Positions 7,771-16,928 are shown, numbered from the stretch's first letter. The stretch: 64,000 bases of DNA from Pandoraea oxalativorans (GCF_000972785.3 NZ_CP011253.3:4526001-4590000); one strand, 5' to 3'. Translations and numbers: made by a program. The notes: generated by a model from the letters alone, not told the origin.

Positions 7771-9372
7771 TCAGCCGGTGGCGTCCAGCAGTCGTACGAC
7801 TTCGGATGCCAGCGTGCGTACGGCGCGGTCGACGTCGCGCGTGAACGGTTGTCCCCCGTTGATGCGCAGGAAGTTGTCGTAGCGCGACGAGTTGGAAAAG
7901 AGGCTGCCTGGCGCGACCCGGATGCCTTTCGCCAGCGCCGCGTCGAACAACTTTTCGGAACTCACGCTCCCCGGCATTTCCACCCACAGACTCAGGCCAC
8001 CGGCGGGTTGCGTCAGACGTGTGCCCGCCGGGAAATACGTCGCGATCGCCTCTGCCATCGCCCCACGGTGTTCGCGTAACTGCACACGCAGACGTCGCAA
8101 ATGACGGTCGAAACGCGGCGAATCCATGAACTCGCCCATCGCGATCTGCGCCAGCGCCTCGTTCGGACGCGTCTGTGCGTACTTCAGCATCTCCACCCGC
8201 CACTGCCATTTGCCACCGGCGATCCAGCCCAGACGCATGCCGGGCGCGAGCGTCTTGTGCAGCGACGCACAGTGAATCACGTTGCCCGTCGTGTCCCATG
8301 AGCGAATCGCGGCAGGAATGTTGCCGTCGTCGCCGAGCGCGGAGTAGGTATCGTCTTCGACGATGGCGATGCCGCGCGACTCCGCCCACTTCACCAGTTG
8401 CAGCTTGTGCGCGTCCGGCATGACGGAACCGAGCGGGTTCTGGAAATGCGGCACGACGATCACGGCCTTGATGTTGTCGTAGGTCTGGCTGGCCAGCTCC
8501 AGTGCATCGAGCGAAATCCCGGTTTGCGGACTCGTCGGAATTTCCAGCACGCGGATGCCCATGCTCTCCAGCGTTTGCAGCAGCGCGTAGTACGTGGGCG
8601 ACTCGACTGCGACCACGTCACCGGCACTTGCCACGGCGCGCAGCGCGAGATTGATCGCCTCGATACATCCGTGCGTGACGACGATTTCGTCCGGATTGAT
8701 GTTCATGCGCGCTTCGAGCGCACGACGGGCAATCGCCGAACGGAAACGCGCTTCGCCGCCGCCGGGGGGCGGGGTGCCGTAGAGCAGCGGGTGATCGCGC
8801 AGCGCGCGCATGGTCGCCTGCCGCAGTTCATTGACCGGATACAGAGACGGCGAGCCGTGCGCAACGGCGAGATTCACTTTGACGTCCGCCTGCAGCCCGC
8901 GCGCGAGGATCGACGACACGCGCTGATTGATCCCGACGTACTGCATCAGGTCGGGCACCCACGGACGCGGCTCGGCCACCGGCACGACACTCGCCCGTGC
9001 GGGCGTGCGCACGAAGTAGCCGGAACGCGGACGCGCTTCGAGCAGGCCCTGCGCTTCGAGATGACGACACGTCTGCAACGCCGTCGACAGACTGACCTGA
9101 TGGCGTTCCATCAGCGCTCGCACGCTGGGCATGCGCGCACCCGGGGCGAGCGTGCCCGCTTCGATGGCGTGACGGTAGTGATCGCCCAGTTGGCGATAGA
9201 GCGGCGTGCGCTCTTCGGCGGCGGCAGACTGCGTCGTCGATTCATGTATCGACGCGGGCGCTAGGCCACGCGGCGCGGCGGCTGACGTCAAAGACATGGC
9301 GGGAGTCTCGTCGGAGACAGAGTGGTCGGGGAGGTTTGAGAGGGCGACGTCCATGCGCAGATGATCCGGCAT
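7771..9372 (-). CDS. MocR-type regulator, GntR helix-turn-helix fused to aminotransferase fold
   Basis: A 533-residue fusion. An N-terminal winged helix (about 55-125: PLYRQLGDHYRHAIEAGTL ... MPSVRALMERHQVSLSTA) is followed by a fold-type I aminotransferase domain with the PLP-binding ASLHKTLAPGMRLGW lysine region near residue 375. MocR proteins use PLP as a ligand rather than for catalysis and often control vitamin B6, GABA or amino acid genes. ATGs at 9372, 9354 and 9297 are all possible starts. The divergent DUF2917 gene and the repeated AACAGAT half-sites between them suggest local control. Confidence 0.9.
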   Translation of the reverse strand: MPDHLRMDVALSNLPDHSVSDETPAMSLTSAAAPRGLAPASIHESTTQSAAAEERTPLYRQLGDHYRHAIEAGTLAPGARMPSVRALMERHQVSLSTALQTCRHLEAQGLLEARPRSGYFVRTPARASVVPVAEPRPWVPDLMQYVGINQRVSSILARGLQADVKVNLAVAHGSPSLYPVNELRQATMRALRDHPLLYGTPPPGGGEARFRSAIARRALEARMNINPDEIVVTHGCIEAINLALRAVASAGDVVAVESPTYYALLQTLESMGIRVLEIPTSPQTGISLDALELASQTYDNIKAVIVVPHFQNPLGSVMPDAHKLQLVKWAESRGIAIVEDDTYSALGDDGNIPAAIRSWDTTGNVIHCASLHKTLAPGMRLGWIAGGKWQWRVEMLKYAQTRPNEALAQIAMGEFMDSPRFDRHLRRLRVQLREHRGAMAEAIATYFPAGTRLTQPAGGLSLWVEMPGSVSSEKLFDAALAKGIRVAPGSLFSNSSRYDNFLRINGGQPFTRDVDRAVRTLASEVVRLLDATG

Positions 9373-9385
9373 CGAAAACCACCAG

Positions 9386-9445
9386 AACAGATACAGATTT
9401 GCCGATTCGGGATCGTAACAGATTGCGTCACGCCCATCTGTTACG
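9386..9445. promoter_or_regulatory. candidate MocR operator, three half-sites
   Basis: CGTAACAGAT (9414-9423) and ATCTGTTACG (9436-9445) form a perfect 10-bp inverted repeat with a 12-nt gap. A third AACAGAT occurs at 9386-9392, 31 bp (three helical turns) from the AACAGAT inside the first arm. A direct plus an inverted half-site is typical of MocR operators. It lies between the divergent MocR and DUF2917 genes. Confidence 0.55.
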
Positions 9446-9530
9446 GGCGAAACAGCGTGACTGTGTGCCTACCGGGGCTGCGCTGCGGCCGATACGCTGT
9501 AGTCGTCTGTTCACTGCACCGGAGTTCATC

Positions 9531-9893
9531 ATGGCCAAGCCTTCTGTCACCCATCAGCCCACCCGGCCCGCCGACGTCTCGCTCGCGCCAGGCCAGTCGT
9601 TCCACGGGTACGTAAGCCAGGGCACGGTGCTTCACGTCGGGCAAGGGCGAGTCGTGCTCACGCCCGCGACGCGCTGGCTGGCCGACAGTGCCTGGCACAC
9701 CGATGTCGCGCTGACAGCAGGTCACGTCTATGTCACGGAGACTGGCGGCTGGATCACGCTTGCGAGCGACGTCGGCGCGCGCATCGCGTGCCGGGAGGAA
9801 GTAGCGGCGTCACCGTCCGGCGTTGCGCCGCAACGCCCGGTGGCGGGACGTCTCGAACGCCTGTTCTGGCGATTCGGACTCCGCTTCCGGTAA
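9531..9893 (+). CDS. DUF2917 family protein
   Basis: A 120-residue small protein of unknown function. The centre (residues 15-80, from LAPGQSFHGYVSQGTVLHVGQGRVVLT to VYVTETGGWITL) has the alternating beta pattern of DUF2917, a cupin-like barrel common in Burkholderiaceae. The C-terminal 40 residues are Arg-rich. The start at 9531 follows GGAG with good spacing. It is divergent from the MocR gene and probably regulated by it. No catalytic residues can be named. Confidence 0.75.
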   Translation: MAKPSVTHQPTRPADVSLAPGQSFHGYVSQGTVLHVGQGRVVLTPATRWLADSAWHTDVALTAGHVYVTETGGWITLASDVGARIACREEVAASPSGVAPQRPVAGRLERLFWRFGLRFR

Positions 9894-9968
9894 ATCTGCG
9901 GCAGGCGATACGTCCACATACGTCCGCAAAAATCATCCAAAACCAGCTAAAAGCTGCTGAACGACGGC

Positions 9969-10466
9969 TCAAGCGGGCAGCAGCTTCTCGATGTCGGCGC
10001 GAATCGCTTCGGGCTTGGCGGTCGGCGCATAGCGCGCGATCACATTGCCCGACGCGTCGACGAGAAACTTGGTGAAATTCCACTTGATCGCCTTCGTCCC
10101 GAGCACGCCGCGCTTTTCCCGCGTCAGAAAGTCGTAGAGCGGCGCGGCTTCGGGGCCTTTGACGTCGATCTTGGCGAACATCGGAAAACTTACGTGAAAG
10201 CGCAGATCGCAGAAGCTGCGAATCGCCTGCGCGTCGCCCGGTTCCTGTTTGCCGAACTGGTTGCACGGGAACGCCAGCACCTCGAAGCCGCGCGGGCCGA
10301 GTTGCTCATAGAGCGTCTGAAGACCGGCGTACTGCGGCGTAAAGCCGCATTCGCTGGCCGTATTCACGATCAGCAGGACCTTGCCGCGATATTGCGACAG
10401 GCTCACGGACTCGCCGGCGAGCGTCTGGACAGAAAAATCGTGCACGCGCTGCGGTTGGGCGCTCAT
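9969..10466 (-). CDS. glutathione peroxidase family protein
   Basis: A 165-residue thiol peroxidase that reduces hydroperoxides in the cytoplasm. The peroxidatic Cys is at 40 (NTASECGFT), the Gln at 70 (FPCNQFG), and WNFTKF near 131 provides the Trp and Asn, so the catalytic tetrad is complete. The bacterial Cys form usually depends on thioredoxin rather than glutathione. It starts at ATG 10466, since the longer frame has no support. A small CAGC/GCTG hairpin with a T-run lies after the stop. It is divergent from yggS. Confidence 0.92.
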   Translation of the reverse strand: MSAQPQRVHDFSVQTLAGESVSLSQYRGKVLLIVNTASECGFTPQYAGLQTLYEQLGPRGFEVLAFPCNQFGKQEPGDAQAIRSFCDLRFHVSFPMFAKIDVKGPEAAPLYDFLTREKRGVLGTKAIKWNFTKFLVDASGNVIARYAPTAKPEAIRADIEKLLPA

Positions 10467-10566
10467 CGGCGTCTCCCTTTGGATGTTGGCACCGCGCAGT
10501 CTGCCACAACGCCGGTCCGACGGGCGTACGGCCCGCCTCCCCCGCACTTTTGTCGGACGCCCGCCA

Positions 10567-10622
10567 CGGGTAGCACCTAGTTATTTGCCGGGTAGCACCT
10601 CGGGTGCGTGCACGGCTATAAT
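10567..10622 (+). promoter_or_regulatory. direct repeats and -10 box upstream of yggS
   Basis: CGGGTAGCACCT occurs perfectly twice (10567-10578 and 10589-10600) with a 22-bp period, two helical turns. A TATAAT lies at 10617-10622. The -35 position is covered by the second repeat and has no consensus, as expected for an activator-dependent promoter. Confidence 0.5.
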
Positions 10623-10640
10623 CGTTCGCTCAACCCCGAT

Positions 10641-10679
10641 CCCGCCGATCCTGCCGAAGAATCTGCCGAACCCGCCGAA
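10641..10679 (+). repeat. imperfect 9-bp repeats in the yggS leader
   Basis: CCCGCCGAT, CCTGCCGAA, (GAA), TCTGCCGAA, CCCGCCGAA in succession, between the -10 box and the yggS start. No Shine-Dalgarno is visible before the ATG at 10688. Confidence 0.6.
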
Positions 10680-10687
10680 TCTGTCTT

Positions 10688-11401
10688 ATGTCGACCATCG
10701 CTGCACATCTCGACGACGTCCTCTCCCGGATTTCCCGCGCGACCGCCGATGCCGGACGACCGGCAGGCAGCGTGCGCCTGCTCGCTGTGTCCAAGACTTT
10801 CGGGTCGGACGCCGTGCGCGAAGCGGTCATCGTCGGTCAGCGAGCGTTCGGTGAGAACTACGTCCAGGAAGCGCTCGATAAGATCGTCGCGCTTGCCGAC
10901 GTGCGCGTCGACGGCGAACCGCTGGAATGGCATTTCATCGGGCCGCTGCAGAGCAACAAGACGCGTCCGGTGGCAGAGCATTTCGACTGGGTCCATTCCG
11001 TCGACCGGCTTAAGATTGCAGAACGCCTGAGTGCGCAGCGCCCGGTGGATCTGCCGCCGTTGCAGGTCTGTCTTCAGGTCAACATCAGCGGCGAAGCGAG
11101 CAAGAGCGGCGTGACGCCGGAAGAGGTACCCGCTGTCGCGCGCGCCATCGCGGCGCTGCCGAATCTGACATTGCGCGGCCTGATGGCGATTCCGGAACCG
11201 GAAGACGATCCGTCGCGTCAGCGCGAGCCGTTCAGGGCGGTGCGCGAACTCTTCGACACCCTGCGCGCGGACGGTCTGGCGCTCGACACGCTCTCGATGG
11301 GCATGTCCGGCGACCTCGAAGCGGCGGTGGCCGAGGGTGCGACAATGGTGCGCATCGGCACCGCGATTTTCGGCGCACGCGATTACGGCTCACGGGCCTG
11401 A
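10688..11401 (+). CDS. PLP homeostasis protein YggS/PLPBP
   Basis: A 237-residue PLP-binding TIM-barrel protein of the YggS/PROSC family, the usual length. The PLP lysine is K36 in LLAVSKTF. FGENYVQEALDK, WHFIGPLQSNKTR, VNISGEASKSG and the C-terminal LSMGMSGDLEAAVAEGATMVRIGTAIFG bind the phosphate. It buffers free PLP and has no known catalysis. It is followed by proC, a common pairing in bacteria, with a 75-nt gap that contains short ACGCAAC repeats. Confidence 0.94.
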   Translation: MSTIAAHLDDVLSRISRATADAGRPAGSVRLLAVSKTFGSDAVREAVIVGQRAFGENYVQEALDKIVALADVRVDGEPLEWHFIGPLQSNKTRPVAEHFDWVHSVDRLKIAERLSAQRPVDLPPLQVCLQVNISGEASKSGVTPEEVPAVARAIAALPNLTLRGLMAIPEPEDDPSRQREPFRAVRELFDTLRADGLALDTLSMGMSGDLEAAVAEGATMVRIGTAIFGARDYGSRA

Positions 11402-11476
11402 TCGCGAGGCGCGAACACAGCAGCAACGTCATACACAACGCAACACGCAACGTAGTACGCAACGCAAAGGATGGTT

Positions 11477-12289
11477 ATGAGAATTGCATTCATCGGCGGC
11501 GGCAACATGGCCAATGCCCTGATCGGCGGACTCGTCAAGCGCGGCACGGCACCGCGCGACATTCTCGCGATCGACGTCAACGAATCGACCCGTGAGGGTC
11601 TGGTCAAGCAACACGGCATCGACACCGCCAGCGCGCCGAATGATCGTCTGCGCGACTTCGACACGCTCGTGCTGGCCGTCAAACCGCAGGTGCTCAAGGA
11701 TGTTGCACAAGCCCTTCAGCCGCATCTGAACGGCCAGTTGGTGATCAGCATCGCGGCGGGTATCCGCGCATCCGATCTGGCCCGCTGGCTCGGTGGCCAC
11801 AACCAGATCGTGCGCTGCATGCCGAACACGCCCGCGCTGATCGGCAAGGGCATCACCGGTCTGATCGCGCTCTCCGGCGTGGATTCGGATCAGCGCAAAC
11901 GCGCGGAAAGCGTGTTGAGCGCAGCCGGCGAGATCGTGTGGGTCGACAAGGAGAGCCAGCTCGACGCCGTCACTGCCATCTCCGGCAGCGGCCCGGCCTA
12001 CGTGTTCTATTTCATCGAAGCACTGGAGCAGGCGGCGCACGAATTGGGCTTCACGCCCGAGCAGGGGCGTCAGCTCGCCATCGCAACGTTTACGGGCGCG
12101 TCGCAACTCGCGGCCGACTCCACCGAACCGGCCAGCGTACTGCGTGAGCGCGTGACGTCCAAGGGCGGCACCACCTTCGCCGCGCTCACCTCGTTCGAGA
12201 ACGACGCGATCAAGGCCGCCATCGTGCGCGGTGTGAAGGCCGCCAACGCGCGCGCCAAGGAACTCGGCGACGAACTGGGCGATGCGTAA
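11477..12289 (+). CDS. proC: pyrroline-5-carboxylate reductase
   Basis: A 270-residue enzyme reducing pyrroline-5-carboxylate to proline with NAD(P)H. The Rossmann motif is IAFIGGGNMANALIGGL at the N-terminus. PNTPALIGKG is near residue 120, and the C-terminal signature runs from TSKGGTTFAAL to the helix after it. The ATG at 11477 is preferred over 11471 because AAAGG then lies 7 nt upstream. It is probably co-transcribed with yggS. A strong terminator follows. Confidence 0.95.
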   Translation: MRIAFIGGGNMANALIGGLVKRGTAPRDILAIDVNESTREGLVKQHGIDTASAPNDRLRDFDTLVLAVKPQVLKDVAQALQPHLNGQLVISIAAGIRASDLARWLGGHNQIVRCMPNTPALIGKGITGLIALSGVDSDQRKRAESVLSAAGEIVWVDKESQLDAVTAISGSGPAYVFYFIEALEQAAHELGFTPEQGRQLAIATFTGASQLAADSTEPASVLRERVTSKGGTTFAALTSFENDAIKAAIVRGVKAANARAKELGDELGDA

Positions 12290-12376
12290 GATCGCCTGAG
12301 ATCGCGCGCGACCGCCCGCACGGTCCAACGCCGACGCATTCCCGGCCCTGAACAGAGCCATCTGAGCATCACCCGA

Positions 12377-12418
12377 CACGCCGATATCGCCTCGTGCGAT
12401 ATCGGCGTGAGCTTTTTT
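12377..12418 (+). terminator. proC: terminator after proC
   Basis: A 14-bp perfect stem (CACGCCGATATCGC, 12377-12390, with GCGATATCGGCGTG, 12396-12409), a 5-nt loop, then AGCTTTTTT. Confidence 0.9.
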
Positions 12419-12483
12419 CGGAAGTCTCCGGCCGACGACGAGGGCTACGCTTGCCCAGCCCCTCACTACATGCCGGAAGCACG

Positions 12484-13455
12484 ATGCCCCACGCCCGACA
12501 CACCCCCGACGATGTGTCGACGACGCCGTCACGCCGCAAGTTTTTCACCCAGGTGACGGCGGTTTCTGCCGCACTGAGCGGCGCCCCACTTTCGCTTCAC
12601 GCCAGTGCGCCCGCCGCAGACTCAGGTTCGTCTGCGCCCCGCCAATCATCCTATGACGTAAAGACCGACGCTTCGCCGAACCACGAATCTCGTATCCGTA
12701 CGCTCGTCTTGCACTACACCGCACTGCCATTCGAGCGAGCGAAGGAAATACTCACCGCGCCCAACCGAAAGCCAGCCGTCAGTGCCCATTACCTTGTACC
12801 GGAGGCCGCTGGCGACAACGATCGCTTCACCATCTACGAACTCGTTCCCGAATCCCGTCTCGCGCATCACGCAGGGCGCAGTTGGTGGCTCGGAGAACGG
12901 CTGCTGAACGGAACGTCGATCGGCATCGAAATCGTCAATCTCGGATTCCCCGCCACCGACAACCGATTGCCGCTGGAGAATCGCCAGTGGTACGAATATC
13001 CGGCGGCTCAGGTCGCCGTCGTCGCTGAATTGATCGCGGACATCGCCGCTCGCCATCAGATCGCACCGAACCGGATCGTCGGACACGCCGACATCGCTCC
13101 GGGACGGAAAACCGACCCCGGTCCGAAGTTTCCGTGGGAAGCGCTGGCCACCCAGCACAACCTGGGCGCATGGCCGGATGCCGACACCGTGAAGTGGTAC
13201 GAAAATCGTGCGCCCTATGCCGACGATGTCGGCGCGCTGCAGGCCAAATTGCTGGCCTACGGTTACGACACCCCGCAAACGGGCCAGATCGATCAGGCGA
13301 CGAAGAACGTCATCGAGTCTTTCCAGATGCACTTCTGCGCCGGGCATCGATACGACGGGGTGCCGGATGCGCAGACCGTCGCCATACTCGACGCCCTGCT
13401 CGAGAAATACCTGGGCTGGCCACGACCGTCAGCGCCCGGCACAGGCGCCGCATAA
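12484..13455 (+). CDS. Tat-exported N-acetylmuramoyl-L-alanine amidase, AmiD-like
   Basis: A 323-residue periplasmic or outer-membrane amidase that cuts the stem peptide from peptidoglycan. SRRKFF (16-21) before a hydrophobic stretch is a twin-arginine signal. The amidase_2 domain (about 75-220) shows LVLHYTA with the first zinc His, SAHYLV, and GHADIAPGRKTDPGPKFPW with the last His and the catalytic Lys. The C-terminal 70 residues fit a peptidoglycan_binding_1 repeat. It is separated from proC by a strong terminator and from the convergent ubiA by a hairpin. Confidence 0.9.
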   Translation: MPHARHTPDDVSTTPSRRKFFTQVTAVSAALSGAPLSLHASAPAADSGSSAPRQSSYDVKTDASPNHESRIRTLVLHYTALPFERAKEILTAPNRKPAVSAHYLVPEAAGDNDRFTIYELVPESRLAHHAGRSWWLGERLLNGTSIGIEIVNLGFPATDNRLPLENRQWYEYPAAQVAVVAELIADIAARHQIAPNRIVGHADIAPGRKTDPGPKFPWEALATQHNLGAWPDADTVKWYENRAPYADDVGALQAKLLAYGYDTPQTGQIDQATKNVIESFQMHFCAGHRYDGVPDAQTVAILDALLEKYLGWPRPSAPGTGAA

Positions 13456-13481
13456 GAGGGCGGGACGCGGGACATACGAAA

Positions 13482-13504
13482 ACGGCGCTTCACGCGCCGT
13501 GTTC
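13482..13504 (-). terminator. hairpin between amidase and ubiA
   Basis: ACGGCGC (13482-13488) pairs with GCGCCGT (13494-13500). On the minus strand the stem is followed by TTTTCG, so it best serves ubiA. Confidence 0.5.
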
Positions 13505-13524
13505 ATCGATGTCTTAGGGACGCA

Positions 13525-14391
13525 TTACGCCGTGAGCAGATAGTGTCCGGCGATCCCGGCAAAGACCGCCGCACCGAGCCAGTTGTTGTGGCGAAACGCG
13601 GCGAAGCAAGGCATGCGCTCGCGGCCACGGATGAGGAAGTAGTGATAGATGGCGAAGCTGACGGCAACCGCCATGCCCAGCCAGAACGGCCAGCCAAAGC
13701 CGAGGTACACGCCCACGCCCGCCTGAATGCCCAGCGCACCCACGTAGCAGAGCATGACGGCGACCACGTCGAAGCGTCCAAACGTGATGGCCGACGTCTT
13801 GATGCCGATCTTCAGGTCGTCGTCGCGATCGACCATCGCATATTCCGTGTCGTAGGCGAGCGACCAGAACACGTTCGAGAGCAGCAGCACCCACGCGAGC
13901 ACCGGCACCTGATCCTGCACGGCCGCGAATGCCATCGGAATACCAAAGCCGAACGCGACGCCGAGATAGGCCTGCGGCAACGCGAAAAAGCGTTTGGTGT
14001 ACGGATACGTGCCCGCCACGAACAATGCCGGAATCGACATCCACTTGGTCAGGGCGTTGAGCGGCAGGATCAACAGGAAGCTCACGAGGGCGAGCGTAGC
14101 GGCCACGGCCACCGCTTCCCATGCGCGAATGCGTCCCGACGTGATGGGACGCTCTTTCGTGCGTTTGACGAACTTGTCGAAGTCGCGGTCGGCGTAATCG
14201 TTGATGGCGCAACCCGCAGAGCGCATCAGAAAGGTGCCGAGCGTGAAGATCACGATCAGCAGCGGGTCGGGATGTCCGTTCGACGCGATCCACAGCGCAC
14301 AGAGCGTCGGCCACAACAGCAGCACGGTGCCGATCGGCTTGTCGAGACGAACGAGTCGGAAATACAGCGGAAGACGTTGAGCGAGCAACAT
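13525..14391 (-). CDS. ubiA: 4-hydroxybenzoate polyprenyltransferase
   Basis: A 288-residue integral membrane enzyme that attaches the polyprenyl tail to 4-hydroxybenzoate in ubiquinone synthesis. Both Asp-rich magnesium motifs are present: NDYADRDFD (about 64-72) and [12 protein letters not shown] (about 180-191). Hydrophobic helices fill the rest. A TACAAT-like -10 lies about 30 nt before the start. It is downstream of the ftr cassette on the same strand but separated by about 140 nt with a repeat, so it probably has its own promoter. Confidence 0.95.
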   Translation of the reverse strand: MLLAQRLPLYFRLVRLDKPIGTVLLLWPTLCALWIASNGHPDPLLIVIFTLGTFLMRSAGCAINDYADRDFDKFVKRTKERPITSGRIRAWEAVAVAATLALVSFLLILPLNALTKWMSIPALFVAGTYPYTKRFFALPQAYLGVAFGFGIPMAFAAVQDQVPVLAWVLLLSNVFWSLAYDTEYAMVDRDDDLKIGIKTSAITFGRFDVVAVMLCYVGALGIQAGVGVYLGFGWPFWLGMAVAVSFAIYHYFLIRGRERMPCFAAFRHNNWLGAAVFAGIAGHYLLTA

Positions 14392-14478
14392 GGGCGGGCG
14401 TCACACAGAAAGACTTGTGGCGCTATTGTAGGCCACGGGCCGGAGGCTCGCCAATTGGCGTTCCGGCCCCTGCCATTC

Positions 14479-14514
14479 GCTCGGATTGCTCGGATTGTTC
14501 GGATTGTTCCGGTT
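14479..14514. repeat. four tandem 9-bp units between ftrD and ubiA
   Basis: GCTCGGATT, GCTCGGATT, GTTCGGATT, GTTCCGGTT: two perfect and two degenerate copies in tandem. Confidence 0.8.
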
Positions 14515-14534
14515 GCGCCCGTCGCGCCGGATCG

Positions 14535-15929
14535 TTACCAGATCCAGAACATCAGCAGCCAGAGCCAGTTGACGAGCGCGAGCGCCGCCACGATACCGGC
14601 CATACCCGCCAGACGCCGCACCATCGACGTCGCGTGACGGCCTGTCACGCGCCAGCCCAGCCACAGGCTCCACAACGTGGTCACGGCGAGGATGGTGGCG
14701 CGCACGTCGTTCGCCCAGTAGATCGGCAGATGTTCCGCACGCAGCAGGCTGACCGTCGTCGCCGACAAGCCGATGAACACGCCCGCACCGGCAATCGGAA
14801 TCAGCGACTGCACCAGATGATTGAAGCGCGACGTCTGCCACGCCCCCATTGCCCGGTTCGCAATCGCGAAGATGAGCGTGAACGCCAGCCCCAGCACGAG
14901 ACCGTTGCCGAGAATGTAGGTCACGACCATGCCGCCGTCGAGCCAGCTGAAAACGTCGCTCTGTTCAGGGTAATTGGTAAAGACGAACCACGGCGCATTC
15001 GTCTCGAACGGCCACATGATGCCGCGGTCGATCAGCCACGTCGCCAGTTCCGTCTTCGTTGCGACGAACCACGGGTTCACCGTCCAGTGGAACGCGCCGA
15101 TGGCCACACCGAGCAGACCGAAATTGACGAGCACGCTGTCCCAGACGCTGTTGTTCTCCGTCGCGCCGTACTTCACGATCTCTTCGCTGGGCGAGCGGCC
15201 CGTGAGTTCGATAGCGTCGCGATGCCCGGCGCAGCGGCCGCACATATGGCACTGCGCACCGCCCTTCATATTGCGCAGCGGCACGAGCGGCGCGCAATTG
15301 ATCGGGATGATCTTGTGGCCCTTGGTGTTGTACGACTGACGCCAGGCGTCTTCATTGACCTTGAAGTGAAACGGTGCGAGACGCGCCAGCAGTGCGAACA
15401 CGCCGTTGACGGGGCACAGGTACTTGCACCACACACGCTTGTCGCGTCCGTAGAAATAACCGATCACCATCGCGCCGATGGTCGAGCCGCCCAGCACCAG
15501 CAACACCGCCTTCGGATACTGGTAGACGCTCACCATCTGGCCATACAGCGTGGTCCCGGCGAAGGCGACGAACGGCCAGCCGCCCCAGCGCATCCAGCGC
15601 GGGATCGCGCGCCCCCGGCCATGTCGGCTTGCGAATTCGGAGAGCGTGCCTTCCGGGCAAAGGACACCGCACCACACGCGCCCCATCAGCACCATGCTCA
15701 GCAGCACGAACGGCCACCAGATGCCCCAGAAGGTGAACTGTGCGAAAACGGTGAGGTTGTTGAGGATGTGTGCCGTCTCGTCCGGCAACGGCATCAGGAC
15801 AGGTACGCAGATCAGGAACGCATACACCAGCACGATGACCCACTGCACGCCACGTATCAACTTGCCGTGGCGTTGCATCAAGAGGCCCAGGCGGGCCAGT
15901 CGGTTCGGGACAGTGATGGCGATGCTCAT
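14535..15929 (-). CDS. ftrD: FtrD-like polytopic ferredoxin membrane protein
   Basis: A 464-residue membrane protein with about ten helices and several cysteine clusters: WCGVLCPEG (about 86-94), WCKYLCPVN (about 167-175), an isolated CAP, and CHMCGRCAGH (about 227-236). This matches the NapH/YccM-like ferredoxin proteins that, as FtrD, accept electrons when FtrC oxidises ferrous iron during uptake. It is the last gene of ftrABCD. The role is inferred from the Bordetella/Burkholderia system of the same gene order. Confidence 0.85.
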   Translation of the reverse strand: MSIAITVPNRLARLGLLMQRHGKLIRGVQWVIVLVYAFLICVPVLMPLPDETAHILNNLTVFAQFTFWGIWWPFVLLSMVLMGRVWCGVLCPEGTLSEFASRHGRGRAIPRWMRWGGWPFVAFAGTTLYGQMVSVYQYPKAVLLVLGGSTIGAMVIGYFYGRDKRVWCKYLCPVNGVFALLARLAPFHFKVNEDAWRQSYNTKGHKIIPINCAPLVPLRNMKGGAQCHMCGRCAGHRDAIELTGRSPSEEIVKYGATENNSVWDSVLVNFGLLGVAIGAFHWTVNPWFVATKTELATWLIDRGIMWPFETNAPWFVFTNYPEQSDVFSWLDGGMVVTYILGNGLVLGLAFTLIFAIANRAMGAWQTSRFNHLVQSLIPIAGAGVFIGLSATTVSLLRAEHLPIYWANDVRATILAVTTLWSLWLGWRVTGRHATSMVRRLAGMAGIVAALALVNWLWLLMFWIW

Positions 15930-16088
15930 GCGTAGCTCTTGCTCGGGTCTTGCGTCGGGGGATTACCTTGTGGAATGACGGATCTCATGTGCGGCGTGTC
16001 CGTGCAGTCCGGTGCTGCCTGAATGTGCGCTGATTGCGCACTAACGTGCGTCGCCGGGCGGGATCGCCACCCGGTGCGCACTACCCGC

Positions 16089-16928
16089 TTACGCGGGCTT
16101 CACCTGCTTGGCCGACGGCGCGCCTGCCCGCTTGAGCAGCACCCACATGAACAGCCAATACACGGCGTACACCAACAGATTCATGCCGGACGGATGCGCG
16201 CGGTAGCCGGTCAGTGTAGCCACGAGGCTACCGAAGGGGCTGGCGTCATCCAGAATCGCGGAAGTATCCCACAGTTGGTCGACCAACGTCGGTACAAGCT
16301 CCAGCGAGATCAGGCGGTCGAGCCCCGACTCCAGCAAACCGGCCGCGAGGAACAGCAGCATGATTTCGGTCACGCGGAAGAACAGACGCCACGAAAAGAT
16401 CTTGCCGCCCAGTTGCAGTAGCCAGAACGTGACGAGCGCCAGCGCGAAGCCGATCGCGACGGCGAGCCACATCGACATCGGTACGCTGCCGCCCTGACCG
16501 AAGCCCAGACCGTACAGGAAGATGGCGGTTTCGCTGCCTTCGCGGGCAATGGCCAGCGCGACCAGCACCAGCACGCCCCACCATGTGCCCTGATCGTGAT
16601 TTTTCTGTAGCGACGATTCCATGTCGCGCTTGAGCGTTCGCCCGTTGCGCTTCATCCAGAAAACCATCTGCACGATCAGCACGCAGGCCACGAGCACCAT
16701 GGCCGTCTGGAAGTAATCCTGCGCGTCGCCCGAGAGCACTTCGGTGAAGCCGACGAGCGCGGCGCCCAGACCGACCGCTGCGGCGATGCCGAGCACAACA
16801 CCCGCCCACAGATAAGGCAGGCCGCGCTTCGCACCGTGATCCGGGTTGGCCAGCCAGGCGTGCAGAATGCCGACCACCAACAATGCCTCGACGCTTTCGC
16901 GCCAGACGATGAACATGACCTGACCCAT
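16089..16928 (-). CDS. ftrC: FTR1-family iron permease FtrC
   Basis: A 279-residue inner-membrane iron permease. Two REXXE-type motifs, RESVE (about 10-14) and REGSE (about 129-133), are the iron-translocating acidic motifs of the FTR1/EfeU family. Seven hydrophobic segments are visible. It lies 66 nt after ftrB in the same direction and 159 nt before ftrD. It takes up iron oxidised by the periplasmic partners FtrA and FtrB. Confidence 0.9.
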   Translation of the reverse strand: MGQVMFIVWRESVEALLVVGILHAWLANPDHGAKRGLPYLWAGVVLGIAAAVGLGAALVGFTEVLSGDAQDYFQTAMVLVACVLIVQMVFWMKRNGRTLKRDMESSLQKNHDQGTWWGVLVLVALAIAREGSETAIFLYGLGFGQGGSVPMSMWLAVAIGFALALVTFWLLQLGGKIFSWRLFFRVTEIMLLFLAAGLLESGLDRLISLELVPTLVDQLWDTSAILDDASPFGSLVATLTGYRAHPSGMNLLVYAVYWLFMWVLLKRAGAPSAKQVKPA

